Assembly: GCA_946612455.1 (NCBI GenBank)
Contig: CAMOER010000011.1
Coordinates: forward strand, 1-64,000
Origin: UBA3305 sp002373555
GTDB taxonomy: Bacteria > Bacillota > Clostridia > Lachnospirales > Lachnospiraceae
Length of the DNA: 64,000 bases
Reading direction: 5' to 3'
The translations under genes were made by a program, and so were the position numbers. The notes below the pieces were generated by a model. It was not told the DNA's origin. It was given only the letters and a program-made list of their open reading frames with translations, and did no database searches. Position 1 is the stretch's first letter; every line of letters begins with the position of its first letter. Below, piece after piece: positions 1 to 9,531 of this stretch.

Positions 1-80
1 ACTGGTTGCCAAAATTTTATAATTTTTCACTGTCCTCTTGACGGGTTGCGGTTCATTGCCTGCGGGCATGAAAATCACTC

Positions 81-1235
81 TTATCTTCTCAGGAAATCCG
101 GAATATTGATCTGCTTCTCCTGCACCTTGGATTCCGGAAGCTTCACATCATGCTTCGGGACATAGGGTGCCGGCTGCGGCATGGGCTTCCTGGCCTGCTG
201 CGGCTGCTGTGTCTGCGGAGCACTGTAGCTGCGGGTGAAAGAAGATGTTCTGCTGCCGGTAAAGGCCGGTCTCGCCAGCTCTTCCTTCTCTTCCAGACCG
301 GTCGCGATCACGGTGATCGTGCACTCATCCTGTACATTCTCATCAAAGCGGGCACCGAAGATGATGTTCGCATTCTCACCGGCCAGTTCCTGTACGTAGC
401 TGGCAGCTTCGTTCGCTTCGATCAGTCCGATATCGCCGGATACATTGATGATCACGTGCGTAGCGCCTTCGATGCTGGTCTCCAGCAGCGGGCTGGAAAC
501 AGCCTGCTTGACAGCTTCCAGAGCCTTATCATCGCCCTTCGCGGAACCGATACCGATATGGGCAATGCCCTTGTCGATCATGACGGTCTGTACATCCGCG
601 AAGTCAAGGTTGATCAGCGAAGGTACGTTGATCAGATCGGTGATGCCCTGGACAGCCTGCTGCAGAACTTCGTCCGCTTTCTTCAGCGCTTCCGGCATGG
701 TCGTGCGTCTGTCAACGATCTCCAGCAGCTTGTCATTCGGGATCACGATCAGCGTATCCACGTTCTCCTTGAGATGATCGATACCGTTGATCGCATTGGT
801 CATACGGACTTTTCCTTCAAAACGGAAAGGCTTGGTGACAACACCGACGGTCAGGATACCCATATCCTTCGCGATCCGTGCGATGACCGGTGCCGCACCG
901 GTACCGGTGCCGCCGCCCATACCGCAGGTAACGAACACCATGTCCGCACCCTTCATGGCGGAAGCGAGCTCTTCTTCACTCTCTTCGGCTGCCTTCTGTC
1001 CGATCTCAGGCTGTGCGCCGGCCCCCAGTCCCTTGGTCAGCTTCTCGCCGATCTGGATCGCAGTGGGTGCCTTACAGAGCTGCAGCGCCTGACGGTCTGT
1101 ATTGATTCCTATAAATTCAACGCCGACAACATCCGTGTCGACCATTCTGTTCACTGCATTATTTCCTGCGCCGCCTACACCGATCACAATAATACGCGCG
1201 GCGCTCTCCTGTTCATTAAGCTTTATCTCCAGCAA
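81..1235 (-). CDS. ftsZ: Cell division GTPase FtsZ
   Basis: Tubulin-like GTPase that polymerises into the cytokinetic Z ring. The 384-residue protein has the N-terminal nucleotide-binding stretch VIGVGGAGNNAVNRM, the tubulin signature GGGTGTGAAP near residue 110, and a Pro/Gln-rich linker. It ends in the conserved C-terminal peptide IPDFLRR, which binds membrane anchors such as SepF or FtsA. The start is TTG at 1235, preceded by GGAGGAGG at about 8 nt; no in-frame ATG with a ribosome-binding site lies upstream. It is the last gene of the dcw cluster here, 113 nt after ftsQ. No ftsA is present, so anchoring is probably by another protein (inference). Length and domain order are normal for the family. 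Confidence 0.98.
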   Translation of the reverse strand: MLEIKLNEQESAARIIVIGVGGAGNNAVNRMVDTDVVGVEFIGINTDRQALQLCKAPTAIQIGEKLTKGLGAGAQPEIGQKAAEESEEELASAMKGADMVFVTCGMGGGTGTGAAPVIARIAKDMGILTVGVVTKPFRFEGKVRMTNAINGIDHLKENVDTLIVIPNDKLLEIVDRRTTMPEALKKADEVLQQAVQGITDLINVPSLINLDFADVQTVMIDKGIAHIGIGSAKGDDKALEAVKQAVSSPLLETSIEGATHVIINVSGDIGLIEANEAASYVQELAGENANIIFGARFDENVQDECTITVIATGLEEKEELARPAFTGSRTSSFTRSYSAPQTQQPQQARKPMPQPAPYVPKHDVKLPESKVQEKQINIPDFLRR

Positions 1236-1348
1236 TGTCAGATCCTCCTCCCATTAAGGGTTTCTCACAATCGTTCCTATTGTATTTTATTTTTTACAAA
1301 ATATCAAGCGGATATTAACGGAATTTTACACGAAAACGAAAGTTTTAT

Positions 1349-2221
1349 TCATTTGAAAACATACGCCGGTTCTTCGGCATGTTCGTTGTACGTATTCAGA
1401 TACAGGGTTCCTTCCTTTCCGTACAGCTCCGGGAGGATGTCCGCCATCTCCATCAGTTTCGCTTCCATATCATTCTGTCCGCCCAGAAATACGGACACAT
1501 TTCCGAGCTCACAGGTGATGTTCCCGTGTTCGTCCACATCGATCGAATCCACACAGGCATAGAGCGGCGCGTTCACGCCTCCCCACTCGATTTCCTTCGT
1601 CTTGAGGAACTGGCTGACCTGCAGGATCTCCCGCAGCACCTTCTCTTCGGCGGGGATCGTCTTGTAAAGATCCACGCCTTCGACGTCCAGTCCGTTGACC
1701 ATCGGCACGTCCTCTCCGCTCGGGTCGTCCGTCACCTCGACCACCACACCGTCCTGGTCAAAAAACATATAGCCTTCCTCTGTCTCAACATAGCCGACGA
1801 TCTGTTTTTCATAAATAATGATGTCGACCTCCGTCAGGCCCTTGTATTCGATCTGGTATTTGTCAACGAACAGAAATGTCTTCGGCTCTTCCGTGGATTC
1901 CCGGAAGCGGAACAGAAGCGGGTTCCAGGAGGTCTGGTCCGGGAAGAAAGCTTTCATGATCTCTTCATCCGGCGTATGGACATTGCCTTCGATATTGACC
2001 TTCGTGATCTTCAGATTGACCAGTATGATCAGCGATGCGAGGACGACCGTAAAAATGACAATAAACGCCTTGAATCCTCTGCTTCCGAAGAAGTCCGAGA
2101 GCACCCTGCGCTCTCTTGAGACCTCTTCAAAATCAGATTCTTCAGACGTTCTGACCGGCTCGGAGAACATCCCGTTGGGATGTTCCGCCTTCCATTTTTC
2201 CAGATATCCTTTTACACTCAA
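1349..2221 (-). CDS. ftsQ: Cell division protein FtsQ/DivIB
   Basis: Bitopic divisome protein that links the FtsL/FtsB-type complex to septal wall synthesis. The 290-residue protein has a cytoplasmic N-terminus of about 50 residues, one membrane helix near residues 52-72, then an extracytoplasmic POTRA-like domain beginning with the ITKVNIEGNVHTPDEEI stretch, followed by the FtsQ/DivIB domain. The start is TTG at 2221, overlapping the ftsW TGA as TTGA, so translation is probably coupled. Position between ftsW and ftsZ supports the call. Sequence identity across this family is low, so the assignment rests on topology, the POTRA start and context. Confidence 0.9.
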   Translation of the reverse strand: MSVKGYLEKWKAEHPNGMFSEPVRTSEESDFEEVSRERRVLSDFFGSRGFKAFIVIFTVVLASLIILVNLKITKVNIEGNVHTPDEEIMKAFFPDQTSWNPLLFRFRESTEEPKTFLFVDKYQIEYKGLTEVDIIIYEKQIVGYVETEEGYMFFDQDGVVVEVTDDPSGEDVPMVNGLDVEGVDLYKTIPAEEKVLREILQVSQFLKTKEIEWGGVNAPLYACVDSIDVDEHGNITCELGNVSVFLGGQNDMEAKLMEMADILPELYGKEGTLYLNTYNEHAEEPAYVFK

Positions 2222-3390
2222 TGATTCGTACTCCCATCGGCTGCCATGACGCCGTCGTCAAAGGTGATCTGCCGCGACACATTCAGCACAATGCCCATCT
2301 CCACCATCAGGAACAGCAGCGATGTGCCTCCGTAGCTCACGAACGGCAGCGAAACGCCGGTATTCGGGAAGAACCCGGTCACGACCGCGATGTTCAGGAA
2401 AAGCTGGATCGCGATCTGCGACATAATGCCCGTTACCAGCATCGAGCCGGTATAATCCGGCGCATTATAGGCGATCAGCACCATGCGGTACAGCAGGAAC
2501 AAAAAGATCAGGATCAGACATACGGCGCCGAACAGCCCCAGTTCCTCGCAGATGATCGCGAAGATCATGTCATTCTGTGATTCCGGCAGGAAGAATTTCT
2601 GTGCGCTTCTTCCGAGCCCCTTCCCCAGAAAGCCGCCCGAACCGACCGCGTACAGTCCCTGCAGGACCTGGTAGCCGCCGTCCTTCGGAAATGCTTCCGG
2701 ATGCGTCCAGACAAGGATTCTCTTCAGCCGGTATTCGCTCAGCAGTCCGAGGTTGATGAACTGATCCGTGAAGAATCGGGCAAAGATGTACACGGCGATC
2801 ACGCCGACTGCAACGAGCAGAAACAGCTTCCTGTCCCGGCTGGAAATGAAATACATGCTGGCGACAATGCCGGCGATGATAATGCCTGAACTCAGATTGT
2901 TCATCGCGACCAGCACGAACAGCGGCAGCGAAAAGAAATAGATCACGATCCTGGCCCGTCTTGTCGCCAGATAGCGCATCATCTTTGTGCACAGCACAGC
3001 CATGACGATGATCAGCGCGATCTTCACGACCTCGGCCGACTGAAACAGCGGCCGGCCGGCAATGCCGATCCACCGTTTGCTGCCGTTTCTTTCTACACCG
3101 AGCGGCGTAAAGTTGGTCGCGATCATCAGGCCCATGGAGAAGACCCATCCGAGTCCCCACAGCTTCGTGATCCACTGATATTTAAAGAAGGCCATGAAGA
3201 TCATGGCCGCAAGTCCAAGCAGGAGCCAGGCAGCCTGTCTTTTGACGAAGTACAGGCTGTCCTGAAATTTCAGCTGTGCGGTAAAAAAGGACGCGGAATA
3301 GATCATGACCAGACCGAAAAGCGAAATAAAGAGTATGACAAAGATAAGGTTGTAATCAAAGAGATTCTCTTTCCTTTCTCTTTTCGCCAT
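2218..3390 (-). CDS. ftsW: Septal peptidoglycan polymerase FtsW (SEDS family)
   Basis: SEDS-family glycosyltransferase that polymerises lipid II at the septum with a class B PBP partner. The 390-residue protein has about ten membrane helices, the MIYSAS motif in the first helix, and the SEDS signature near the C-terminus (GVSLPFVSYGGTS). The loop with RLKRILVWTHPEAFPKDGGYQ matches the FtsW/RodA/SpoVE extracellular loop. ATG at 3390 follows AAGGAG. Its stop overlaps the ftsQ start. A sporulation SpoVE role cannot be excluded from sequence, but dcw context favours FtsW. Confidence 0.95.
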   Translation of the reverse strand: MAKRERKENLFDYNLIFVILFISLFGLVMIYSASFFTAQLKFQDSLYFVKRQAAWLLLGLAAMIFMAFFKYQWITKLWGLGWVFSMGLMIATNFTPLGVERNGSKRWIGIAGRPLFQSAEVVKIALIIVMAVLCTKMMRYLATRRARIVIYFFSLPLFVLVAMNNLSSGIIIAGIVASMYFISSRDRKLFLLVAVGVIAVYIFARFFTDQFINLGLLSEYRLKRILVWTHPEAFPKDGGYQVLQGLYAVGSGGFLGKGLGRSAQKFFLPESQNDMIFAIICEELGLFGAVCLILIFLFLLYRMVLIAYNAPDYTGSMLVTGIMSQIAIQLFLNIAVVTGFFPNTGVSLPFVSYGGTSLLFLMVEMGIVLNVSRQITFDDGVMAADGSTNH

Positions 3391-3418
3391 ACCTTGCTCC
3401 TTCCGGCTTCCCCGCGCC

Positions 3419-4762
3419 TTACAGCGCCATTACAAGTTCCTTAAACAGCTTTCCCCTGACTTCGTAATTGGGGAACATTCCCCAGCTCGCACAGGCGGGC
3501 GAAAGCAGGACAGCGTCTCCGGGGACAGAGATATCCGCTGCCGTACTCACTGCTTCCTCCATACTCTCCACCATCGTGATATCCGTGATGCCGTACCGGA
3601 GTGCAGTCTCTCTGATCTTTTCGGCGGTGGCGCCCATCAGGATCAGGTGCTTCACCTTCCCACTGCAGGCTTCGATCCATTCATCGAAGGAACCGCCCTT
3701 ATCGTAGCCTCCGCCCAGAAGCACGGTCGGTCTTTCCATGGCTCTGATCGCCTGGATCGCCGCATCGGGATTCGTGCCTTTCGAATCATTATACCAGATC
3801 ACGCCGTTCTTTTCCACAACGCGCTCGATCCTGTGCTCGACCGCCTGGAATTCCCGCAGGCCCTTCCGGACATTGTCAAGCGATACGCCCATCGCCACGG
3901 CCATCAGGACCGCAGCCATGGCATTCTCCACGTTGTGCTTCCCGAGGATCTGCATATCATGTATATTTACCACAGCTTCATCGATGCCGTCAAGCCGCAG
4001 CCAGATCATTTCGTCTCTCACAAAGGCGCCTTCCGGCAGTTCATGCTCGCTGTCGAACCAGAGCACACGGGCAGGACAATGCGGTGCATATTCGCGAAGC
4101 CATTCATCCCTTGCATTCAGGATGCAGAAATCGTCTCTTTTCTGATTCATCGCAACGCGCAGCTTCGCGGCGCAGTAGCGCTCCATCGTGCGGTGCCTGT
4201 TCAGATGATCCGGCGTGATGTTCAGGATCGCGGAAACATGCGGCCGGAAATCCTTGACCGTTTCCAGCTGGAAGCTGGAGACTTCGGCGACCGTCACGGA
4301 ATCGTGATTGGTATTCGCAGCTTCGGATGTATAGGCTCTTCCGATATTGCCGACCACGAACACATCGCGGAATTCATTCTTCATGATCTGTCCGAGCAGC
4401 GCGGTCGTCGTTGTCTTTCCGTTCGTTCCGGTGATCGCAGCGACTCTTCCCTTGTCGACCTGATAGGCCAGCTCGATCTCACTGATCACCTCGATGCCCT
4501 TGGAGATCACGGTATCCACGACCGGCGCATCCATGGGAATGCCGGGGCTGACGACGCATTCGCGCACTTCCCGCAGGATCTCTGCCGGCAGCTCGCCGAG
4601 CACGATCTCGATCCTGTCCTCCTGATCAAACAATGCACGCAGCGCTTCCCTGTCCTTGGAAGCATCTCCGTCATAAAGCACGACCTCTTCATCGATCGCA
4701 AGAAGAAGCTTTGCGGCATTCTGTCCGCTTATGCCGGCACCGGCAACCAATATCTTTTCCAT
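3419..4762 (-). CDS. murD: UDP-N-acetylmuramoylalanine--D-glutamate ligase MurD
   Basis: Cytoplasmic ATP-dependent ligase that adds D-glutamate to UDP-MurNAc-L-Ala. The N-terminal Rossmann motif is LVAGAGISGQNAA, the Mur-ligase P-loop is AITGTNGKTTTTALL near residue 115, the central domain carries NITPDHLNRH, and the C-terminal domain has YNDSKGTNPDAA. Two adjacent ATGs occur at 4765 and 4762. AGGAGG lies only 3 nt before the first and 6 nt before the second, so the second is preferred. The gene follows mraY by a short gap and precedes ftsW by 28 nt. Length (447 residues) is typical. Confidence 0.97.
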   Translation of the reverse strand: MEKILVAGAGISGQNAAKLLLAIDEEVVLYDGDASKDREALRALFDQEDRIEIVLGELPAEILREVRECVVSPGIPMDAPVVDTVISKGIEVISEIELAYQVDKGRVAAITGTNGKTTTTALLGQIMKNEFRDVFVVGNIGRAYTSEAANTNHDSVTVAEVSSFQLETVKDFRPHVSAILNITPDHLNRHRTMERYCAAKLRVAMNQKRDDFCILNARDEWLREYAPHCPARVLWFDSEHELPEGAFVRDEMIWLRLDGIDEAVVNIHDMQILGKHNVENAMAAVLMAVAMGVSLDNVRKGLREFQAVEHRIERVVEKNGVIWYNDSKGTNPDAAIQAIRAMERPTVLLGGGYDKGGSFDEWIEACSGKVKHLILMGATAEKIRETALRYGITDITMVESMEEAVSTAADISVPGDAVLLSPACASWGMFPNYEVRGKLFKELVMAL

Positions 4763-4773
4763 CATTTACCTCC

Positions 4774-5733
4774 TTAAACGCCAAGCGCGGCGAAAAGACA
4801 AAGCATACCCGTGATCACTGTAAATACTGCCACCACCCTGGTCTCGGACCAGCCGCCCAGTTCAAAATGATGGTGTATGGGTGCCATACGGAATATCCTC
4901 TTTCCGTGTGTTTTTTTAAAGTAAGCCACCTGGATCATGACCGAAAGCACTTCGACCAGATAGATGAAGCCGATCAGCAGGATAATGAGCGGCTGCCCGA
5001 GTTCGCATGCGGCACCGGCGACAAACGCCCCGAGCGCCAGCGATCCGGTGTCGCCCATGAAGACCTTCGCCGGGTAGACATTGTACAGCAGGAATCCCGC
5101 GAGGGATCCGATCACTGCGCCGGTGACCGGCTCGATGCCCGCACCGTACCGGACGGAAAGCCATGTCAGGAAGGCGGCGACGACGATCGTCACAGAGCTG
5201 CACAGACCGTCCAGACCGTCCGTGAAATTTGTCCCGTTATCCGTACCGAGCACGACCAGGAATACGAAGGGGATATACAGGATCCCCATGTTCCACTGCA
5301 CGCCCAGGAACGGGATCATGATCGTTGACCCGGCTGCGGAATACCGCATCATGTAAAACGCGAAAGCTGCAGTAAATATGAGCTGCATCGCCAGTTTCTG
5401 CTTTACGGTCAGTCCTTCCGAATGATGCTTCCTGATCTTGATGAAATCATCCAGAAAACCGATCAGGCCGAAACCGGCCGTGATCAGAAGCACCGGCAGG
5501 ATCCTGGGATGGCCCGGCAGGAAAAGGAGGGACGTCACGATCACTGCGAGCAGGAAGAAGATCCCTCCCATCGTCGGCGTACCAGCCTTCTTCAGATGCG
5601 CCTGCGGTCCGTCATCCCGGACCTGCTGGCCGAACTTCAGTCTGTGCAGGAAAGGGATCATCACCTTTCCGAGTGCAGCACTTATAACAAATGATATCAA
5701 TATGGGCATTACGACCCCGAACTCTGTCTTCAT
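4774..5733 (-). CDS. mraY: Phospho-N-acetylmuramoyl-pentapeptide-transferase MraY
   Basis: Integral membrane enzyme that transfers phospho-MurNAc-pentapeptide to undecaprenyl phosphate, giving lipid I. The 319-residue sequence has about ten membrane helices and the family motifs: GGPQAHLKKAGTPTMGG-like near residue 45 (here DDGPQAHLKKAGTPTMGG), FLDDFIKI with the catalytic aspartates, NFTDGLDGL, and MGDTGSLALG, ending with the histidine loop IHHHFEL. ATG at 5733 follows GGAGG. It lies between the class B PBP and murD, consistent with a single dcw transcript. Confidence 0.97.
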   Translation of the reverse strand: MKTEFGVVMPILISFVISAALGKVMIPFLHRLKFGQQVRDDGPQAHLKKAGTPTMGGIFFLLAVIVTSLLFLPGHPRILPVLLITAGFGLIGFLDDFIKIRKHHSEGLTVKQKLAMQLIFTAAFAFYMMRYSAAGSTIMIPFLGVQWNMGILYIPFVFLVVLGTDNGTNFTDGLDGLCSSVTIVVAAFLTWLSVRYGAGIEPVTGAVIGSLAGFLLYNVYPAKVFMGDTGSLALGAFVAGAACELGQPLIILLIGFIYLVEVLSVMIQVAYFKKTHGKRIFRMAPIHHHFELGGWSETRVVAVFTVITGMLCLFAALGV

Positions 5734-5745
5734 AAAACCTCCGGA

Positions 5746-8085
5746 TCAGACTTCCTCATCCCCGAGTACTATATTGTCATTTTCATCTTCATCGCCGGCG
5801 TTCTCATCGTCTTCGCCGTCCTCAGCATTTCCGCCTTCACCGTCTTCCGCGTCTCCCTCTTCGGCGTTTTCTGCATCTTCCGCATCTTCGCCTTCGGCAT
5901 CCGCATCTTCACCGGCTTCGGCATCACCCTCTGCGGCATCCTCGCCCTCGCCGGCTTCGGCGTCACCCTCCGTGGCATCCTCGACTTCGCCGACTTCAGG
6001 GGCTGCCTCCGCATCTGCGGCTTCACCGGCCTCTGCGGGATCCGTCTCAGGCTCCTTCGGCGGACCCTTGTCCTCGCCGTCCATGAAGCCGCCCTCCGGC
6101 ATCTCGTCATCAGCATCGTCGTCCTCTTCGGACTGTCCGGGAGAATCATTCAACGGTTCGATCACATCACCGTGATCGATCCTGCCGTTTTCATCCGGCT
6201 TTACGGCAGGCTGCGTCTCGCCGGTCTCCTCGTCCGTGATCATGGCCGGCGTGACATTCAGATAATCCAGAAGCGAGACCATGATCTTCCGCTCCAGCGG
6301 CACCGCCGTTTCCTTGACAGTGTAGACATGCGTCTTGTCGGATTTCATCTTCGCATTGTCAACGACCACGTACACGAGCAGTTCCGGGCTTTCCACGGGC
6401 GTGAACCCGATAAAGGAAAGCACATAGTTCTTGCTGCCGCGGGGGTATTTTTCCGCCGTACCGGTCTTGCCGCCGACGGAATAGCCGCGGATCCTGGCAT
6501 CCTTACCGGTACCGGACGTGACGACCATTTCCAGGCCCTTCTTCAGGACCTCCGCAGAAGAACTGCTGACGGTCTCCTTCACGACCGTATTAGAGAAATC
6601 CTGCAGGATATCGCCGTCGGAGTTGATGATCTGCTTGACGATATGCGGTCTGTAATACGCGCCGCCGTTGAGGATGGAGCAGTAAGCTGCTGCCATCTGG
6701 ATCATCGTGCAGGTATAGTTCTGTCCGAAAGAGTTGGTCGCCAGATCGACCTGGCTCATATCTTCTTCCGAATACAGGATGCCGGCGGATTCACCGGGAA
6801 GATCGACGCCTGTCGTCCTTCCGAATCCGAAGAGATCCTGATAGCCGCAGAACACGGTCTTGCCCATTTTCTTTGCAAGCTGCATCATGACATCGTTGCA
6901 GGATTTTCCGAGTGCAGCCACAAAATCCAGTTCATGATGTGTATGCGAGCAGCGGATATAGCGGTCCACGACCTGTTCACCGCCGTCGCAGTCATATATA
7001 CTGTCGCCTTCGGCGAGATTTTCCTCAAGGGCCGCGGCCGTGGTGATCACCTTGGCCGTCGACCCCGGTTCGAAGCTGTCGGAGATGGCGAAATTCCGCC
7101 ACATCCCGTTCCGCGCGTCCGACTTCTCACTGTCGCTCATTGCGCTGATCTCAGCTTCTGTATACATGTGTGTGAGATCATTCGGATCATTCAGGTCAAA
7201 TACATCATTCGACGCCAGTGCCAGAATCTCCGCATTTCTGGGATCCATGACAAGCACGGCGACATTCTCCGCTGTATTTTCCTTCATGAAATCCGCGATG
7301 GCGTTCTCGACGATCCGCTGGACCGAATAATCGATCGTAGTGACGATCGTCGCGCCGTCCACAGGCTCCTTTGTTGTGCGGTCAACGGATCCGTCCGCGT
7401 TCACATAGCCGTAGCTGCGGCCGTTCGTGCCCGAAAGGATATCGTTGTAATACTGCTCCAGTCCCCAGTTTCCCTTCGTGCTGTCCGCACCGGAAAAGCC
7501 CATGACCGTGCAGGCAAGGGTATCATAGGGGTAGACCCTGCGGTATTCCGGCTCGAACCACACCCCGGTGATCTTGCCGGAAGCCTTCTCATCATTATTG
7601 TGCTCTGTCTGATAGGTTTCAAAAGCCTCGCGCCTGTCATCCGTCATCTCTTTCTCATAACGGAGATAGGCACTGGCGGGGTTTTCACTGATCGCTTTCT
7701 CCACTTCTTCCCTGGGATAACCGAATACGTTGACCAGCGCCTCGATCGTGGCCTCGATATCATCCTCGTTCCCCTGGTTGATCACCGAAGGATCCAGGAT
7801 CAGGTTATAGACCTGCTCGCTGGCCGCCAGTACCGTCTGGTTCCGGTCCATGATGGTGCCCCGCTTGAACGGGATCACCGTGGAGCTGTAGCCCTGCTGG
7901 GAAAGGACGATCTTGCTGTAATCTTCTCCTTTCCCCAGGATCAAGCTGATCATGACCCCTATAAGCACAAATAAAGCTAACGCCGCGATGATGTACGCGT
8001 ACGCCAGCTTTTTCTTCATGAAACCTCTTATTTTTTTGGTTTTTTTATTTCCCCTCTCCGGGTTATTCTTCCGGGATGTCTTCAT
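5746..8085 (-). CDS. Class B penicillin-binding protein (FtsI/SpoVD type) with acidic C-terminal tail
   Basis: Membrane-anchored D,D-transpeptidase that crosslinks septal peptidoglycan with FtsW. There is a basic N-terminus, one membrane helix (about residues 26-50), a PBP dimer domain with RGTIMDRN, and transpeptidase motifs S342-TAK, S395-C-N and K540-TG. From about residue 650 the protein ends in 130 residues of Asp/Glu/Ala/Gly low complexity built from EGDAEAGE-like repeats; no PASTA domain is seen. The ATG at 8085 overlaps the ftsL-like gene by 23 nt and lacks a clear ribosome-binding site. An in-frame ATG at 8019 has AGAGG 4 nt upstream and could be the true start. Vegetative FtsI and sporulation SpoVD cannot be separated here. 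Confidence 0.93.
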   Translation of the reverse strand: MKTSRKNNPERGNKKTKKIRGFMKKKLAYAYIIAALALFVLIGVMISLILGKGEDYSKIVLSQQGYSSTVIPFKRGTIMDRNQTVLAASEQVYNLILDPSVINQGNEDDIEATIEALVNVFGYPREEVEKAISENPASAYLRYEKEMTDDRREAFETYQTEHNNDEKASGKITGVWFEPEYRRVYPYDTLACTVMGFSGADSTKGNWGLEQYYNDILSGTNGRSYGYVNADGSVDRTTKEPVDGATIVTTIDYSVQRIVENAIADFMKENTAENVAVLVMDPRNAEILALASNDVFDLNDPNDLTHMYTEAEISAMSDSEKSDARNGMWRNFAISDSFEPGSTAKVITTAAALEENLAEGDSIYDCDGGEQVVDRYIRCSHTHHELDFVAALGKSCNDVMMQLAKKMGKTVFCGYQDLFGFGRTTGVDLPGESAGILYSEEDMSQVDLATNSFGQNYTCTMIQMAAAYCSILNGGAYYRPHIVKQIINSDGDILQDFSNTVVKETVSSSSAEVLKKGLEMVVTSGTGKDARIRGYSVGGKTGTAEKYPRGSKNYVLSFIGFTPVESPELLVYVVVDNAKMKSDKTHVYTVKETAVPLERKIMVSLLDYLNVTPAMITDEETGETQPAVKPDENGRIDHGDVIEPLNDSPGQSEEDDDADDEMPEGGFMDGEDKGPPKEPETDPAEAGEAADAEAAPEVGEVEDATEGDAEAGEGEDAAEGDAEAGEDADAEGEDAEDAENAEEGDAEDGEGGNAEDGEDDENAGDEDENDNIVLGDEEV

Positions 8086-8563
8086 ATTGCCGTACGTACT
8101 CGCTTTCTGTTCTGTTGTAACGGATAACCTGTTCCTCGGTCGGATATACCATGCCGAGTTCCTTTGTGGCTACCCTGTATACATAGTCCAGATCCGTATA
8201 GATACGCACGCCGTCCTCTATCGCATTGTTTGACATCCTGAGCGCATCCACAGATGACTGGAGCGCGGCGATCCTCTTCTTGGTCTGTGCCGTATGCGAA
8301 CTGACCTGCAGCATCTGGCAGCACAGCACGACGGTTACAGCCATGGCCACGGTGAGCATCATAACATAAGGAAGGCTCATGTGTCTCGCTCTTTCGCGGT
8401 TCAGTCTGACCTGATAGCTGACGCCCTGTTTTTTCTGTTCCTGCTCCTGCGGTCTTTCCTCGGGGACCACTTCTGTCCTGCGGACGGTATTGCCGTCAAT
8501 ATACAGAACAGATCCGGATCTTATGTCTTCCTCCTCCGGAATCCGTCTCCTCGCTGCTGTCAT
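8063..8563 (-). CDS. FtsL/DivIC-like septum-formation protein
   Basis: Small bitopic divisome protein. The 166 residues comprise a charged cytoplasmic segment of about 60 residues, one membrane helix (roughly 63-83), a short predicted coiled coil (HTAQTKKRIAALQSSVDALR) and a C-terminal domain including LGMVYPTEEQVI, which resembles the GM.YP element of FtsL/DivIC proteins. ATG at 8563 follows GGGAG. It sits exactly in the ftsL position between rsmH and the PBP gene and overlaps the latter. FtsL family members are very divergent, so the call depends on topology and location. Confidence 0.8.
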   Translation of the reverse strand: MTAARRRIPEEEDIRSGSVLYIDGNTVRRTEVVPEERPQEQEQKKQGVSYQVRLNRERARHMSLPYVMMLTVAMAVTVVLCCQMLQVSSHTAQTKKRIAALQSSVDALRMSNNAIEDGVRIYTDLDYVYRVATKELGMVYPTEEQVIRYNRTESEYVRQYEDIPEE

Positions 8564-8589
8564 TTTTCTCCCACCTTTTTTACGGACCT

Positions 8590-9531
8590 TCAGTCCGCTC
8601 CTCTTTCGAAAACCCGAAGCTTTGCGCTTTTGGCTCTCGGGTTGCTCTCCCTCTCGTCTTCATCCGGCAGTATGGGTTTTCTGGTGATCATCTTCCCCAT
8701 ACTGACTTTTCCGCACACGCACACCGGAAAATTCTTCGGACAGGTGCACGGATCTTCCGCCCTTTTCATCTCTGTTTTCACGATCCGGTCTTCCAGACTG
8801 TGAAAGGTGATGACGGACAGCCTTCCGCCCGGCGCCAGGCGCCCGATCATGCGGCCGAGAACGTCCCGCAGGACATTCAGTTCGTCATTCACTTCGATCC
8901 TGATGGCCTGAAATGTCTTCTTGGCCGGATGGCCTTCCGTCCGCAGGATCTTCATCGGCACGGAAGCCCGGATGATCTCCACCAGTTCCATGGTGGTGGC
9001 GATCGGTCTTTCTCCTCTTCTCTTTACGATATTTGCTGCTATCTGCGGCGCGAATTTTTCCTCCCCGTAGTCTCTCAGCACCCTGATCAGCTCGCCTTTT
9101 TCATATGTGTTGACCACATCGGCCGCGGTGATCCCGGCGGATCTGTCCATCCGCATGTCGAGCGGCGCATCATATCTGTAGGAAAATCCCCGTTCGGCGG
9201 TATCCAGCTGATAGGATGAAACGCCCAGATCCAGCAGTATGCCATTCAGTTTCCCGATTCCGAGTTCTGTCAGTCTTGTGTCAAAGTCTCCGTAATTCGA
9301 TCTGATAAAAGTGACTCTGTCTGTGTACGGTTCCAGTCTTTTCCCTGCCGCGGCAAGCGCCTCTTCATCCCGGTCAAAGCAGAAGAGCCTGCCCGTCTGA
9401 AGTCTCTTTGCGATCTCGGACGAATGGCCTCCGCCGCCCGTCGTACCGTCCATATAGATCCCGGCAGGATCTATATGCAGGCTCTCGATCGTCTCATGAA
9501 GCATGACCGGTACATGTGAAAAATCTCCCAT
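8590..9531 (-). CDS. rsmH: 16S rRNA (cytosine1402-N4)-methyltransferase RsmH
   Basis: SAM-dependent methyltransferase that modifies C1402 of 16S rRNA. It starts with the family hallmark HVPVML, followed by the SAM-binding loop DGTTGGGGHS, LLDLGVSSYQLD and RGFSYR, and near the C-terminus VITFHSLEDRIVK. Length (313 residues) is normal. A GTG at 9540 would extend the protein by three residues. The ATG at 9531 is favoured because it overlaps the mraZ stop as TGATG and has GGAAGGA about 11 nt upstream, while the GTG has it only 2 nt away. Second gene of the dcw operon. Confidence 0.97.
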   Translation of the reverse strand: MGDFSHVPVMLHETIESLHIDPAGIYMDGTTGGGGHSSEIAKRLQTGRLFCFDRDEEALAAAGKRLEPYTDRVTFIRSNYGDFDTRLTELGIGKLNGILLDLGVSSYQLDTAERGFSYRYDAPLDMRMDRSAGITAADVVNTYEKGELIRVLRDYGEEKFAPQIAANIVKRRGERPIATTMELVEIIRASVPMKILRTEGHPAKKTFQAIRIEVNDELNVLRDVLGRMIGRLAPGGRLSVITFHSLEDRIVKTEMKRAEDPCTCPKNFPVCVCGKVSMGKMITRKPILPDEDERESNPRAKSAKLRVFERGAD

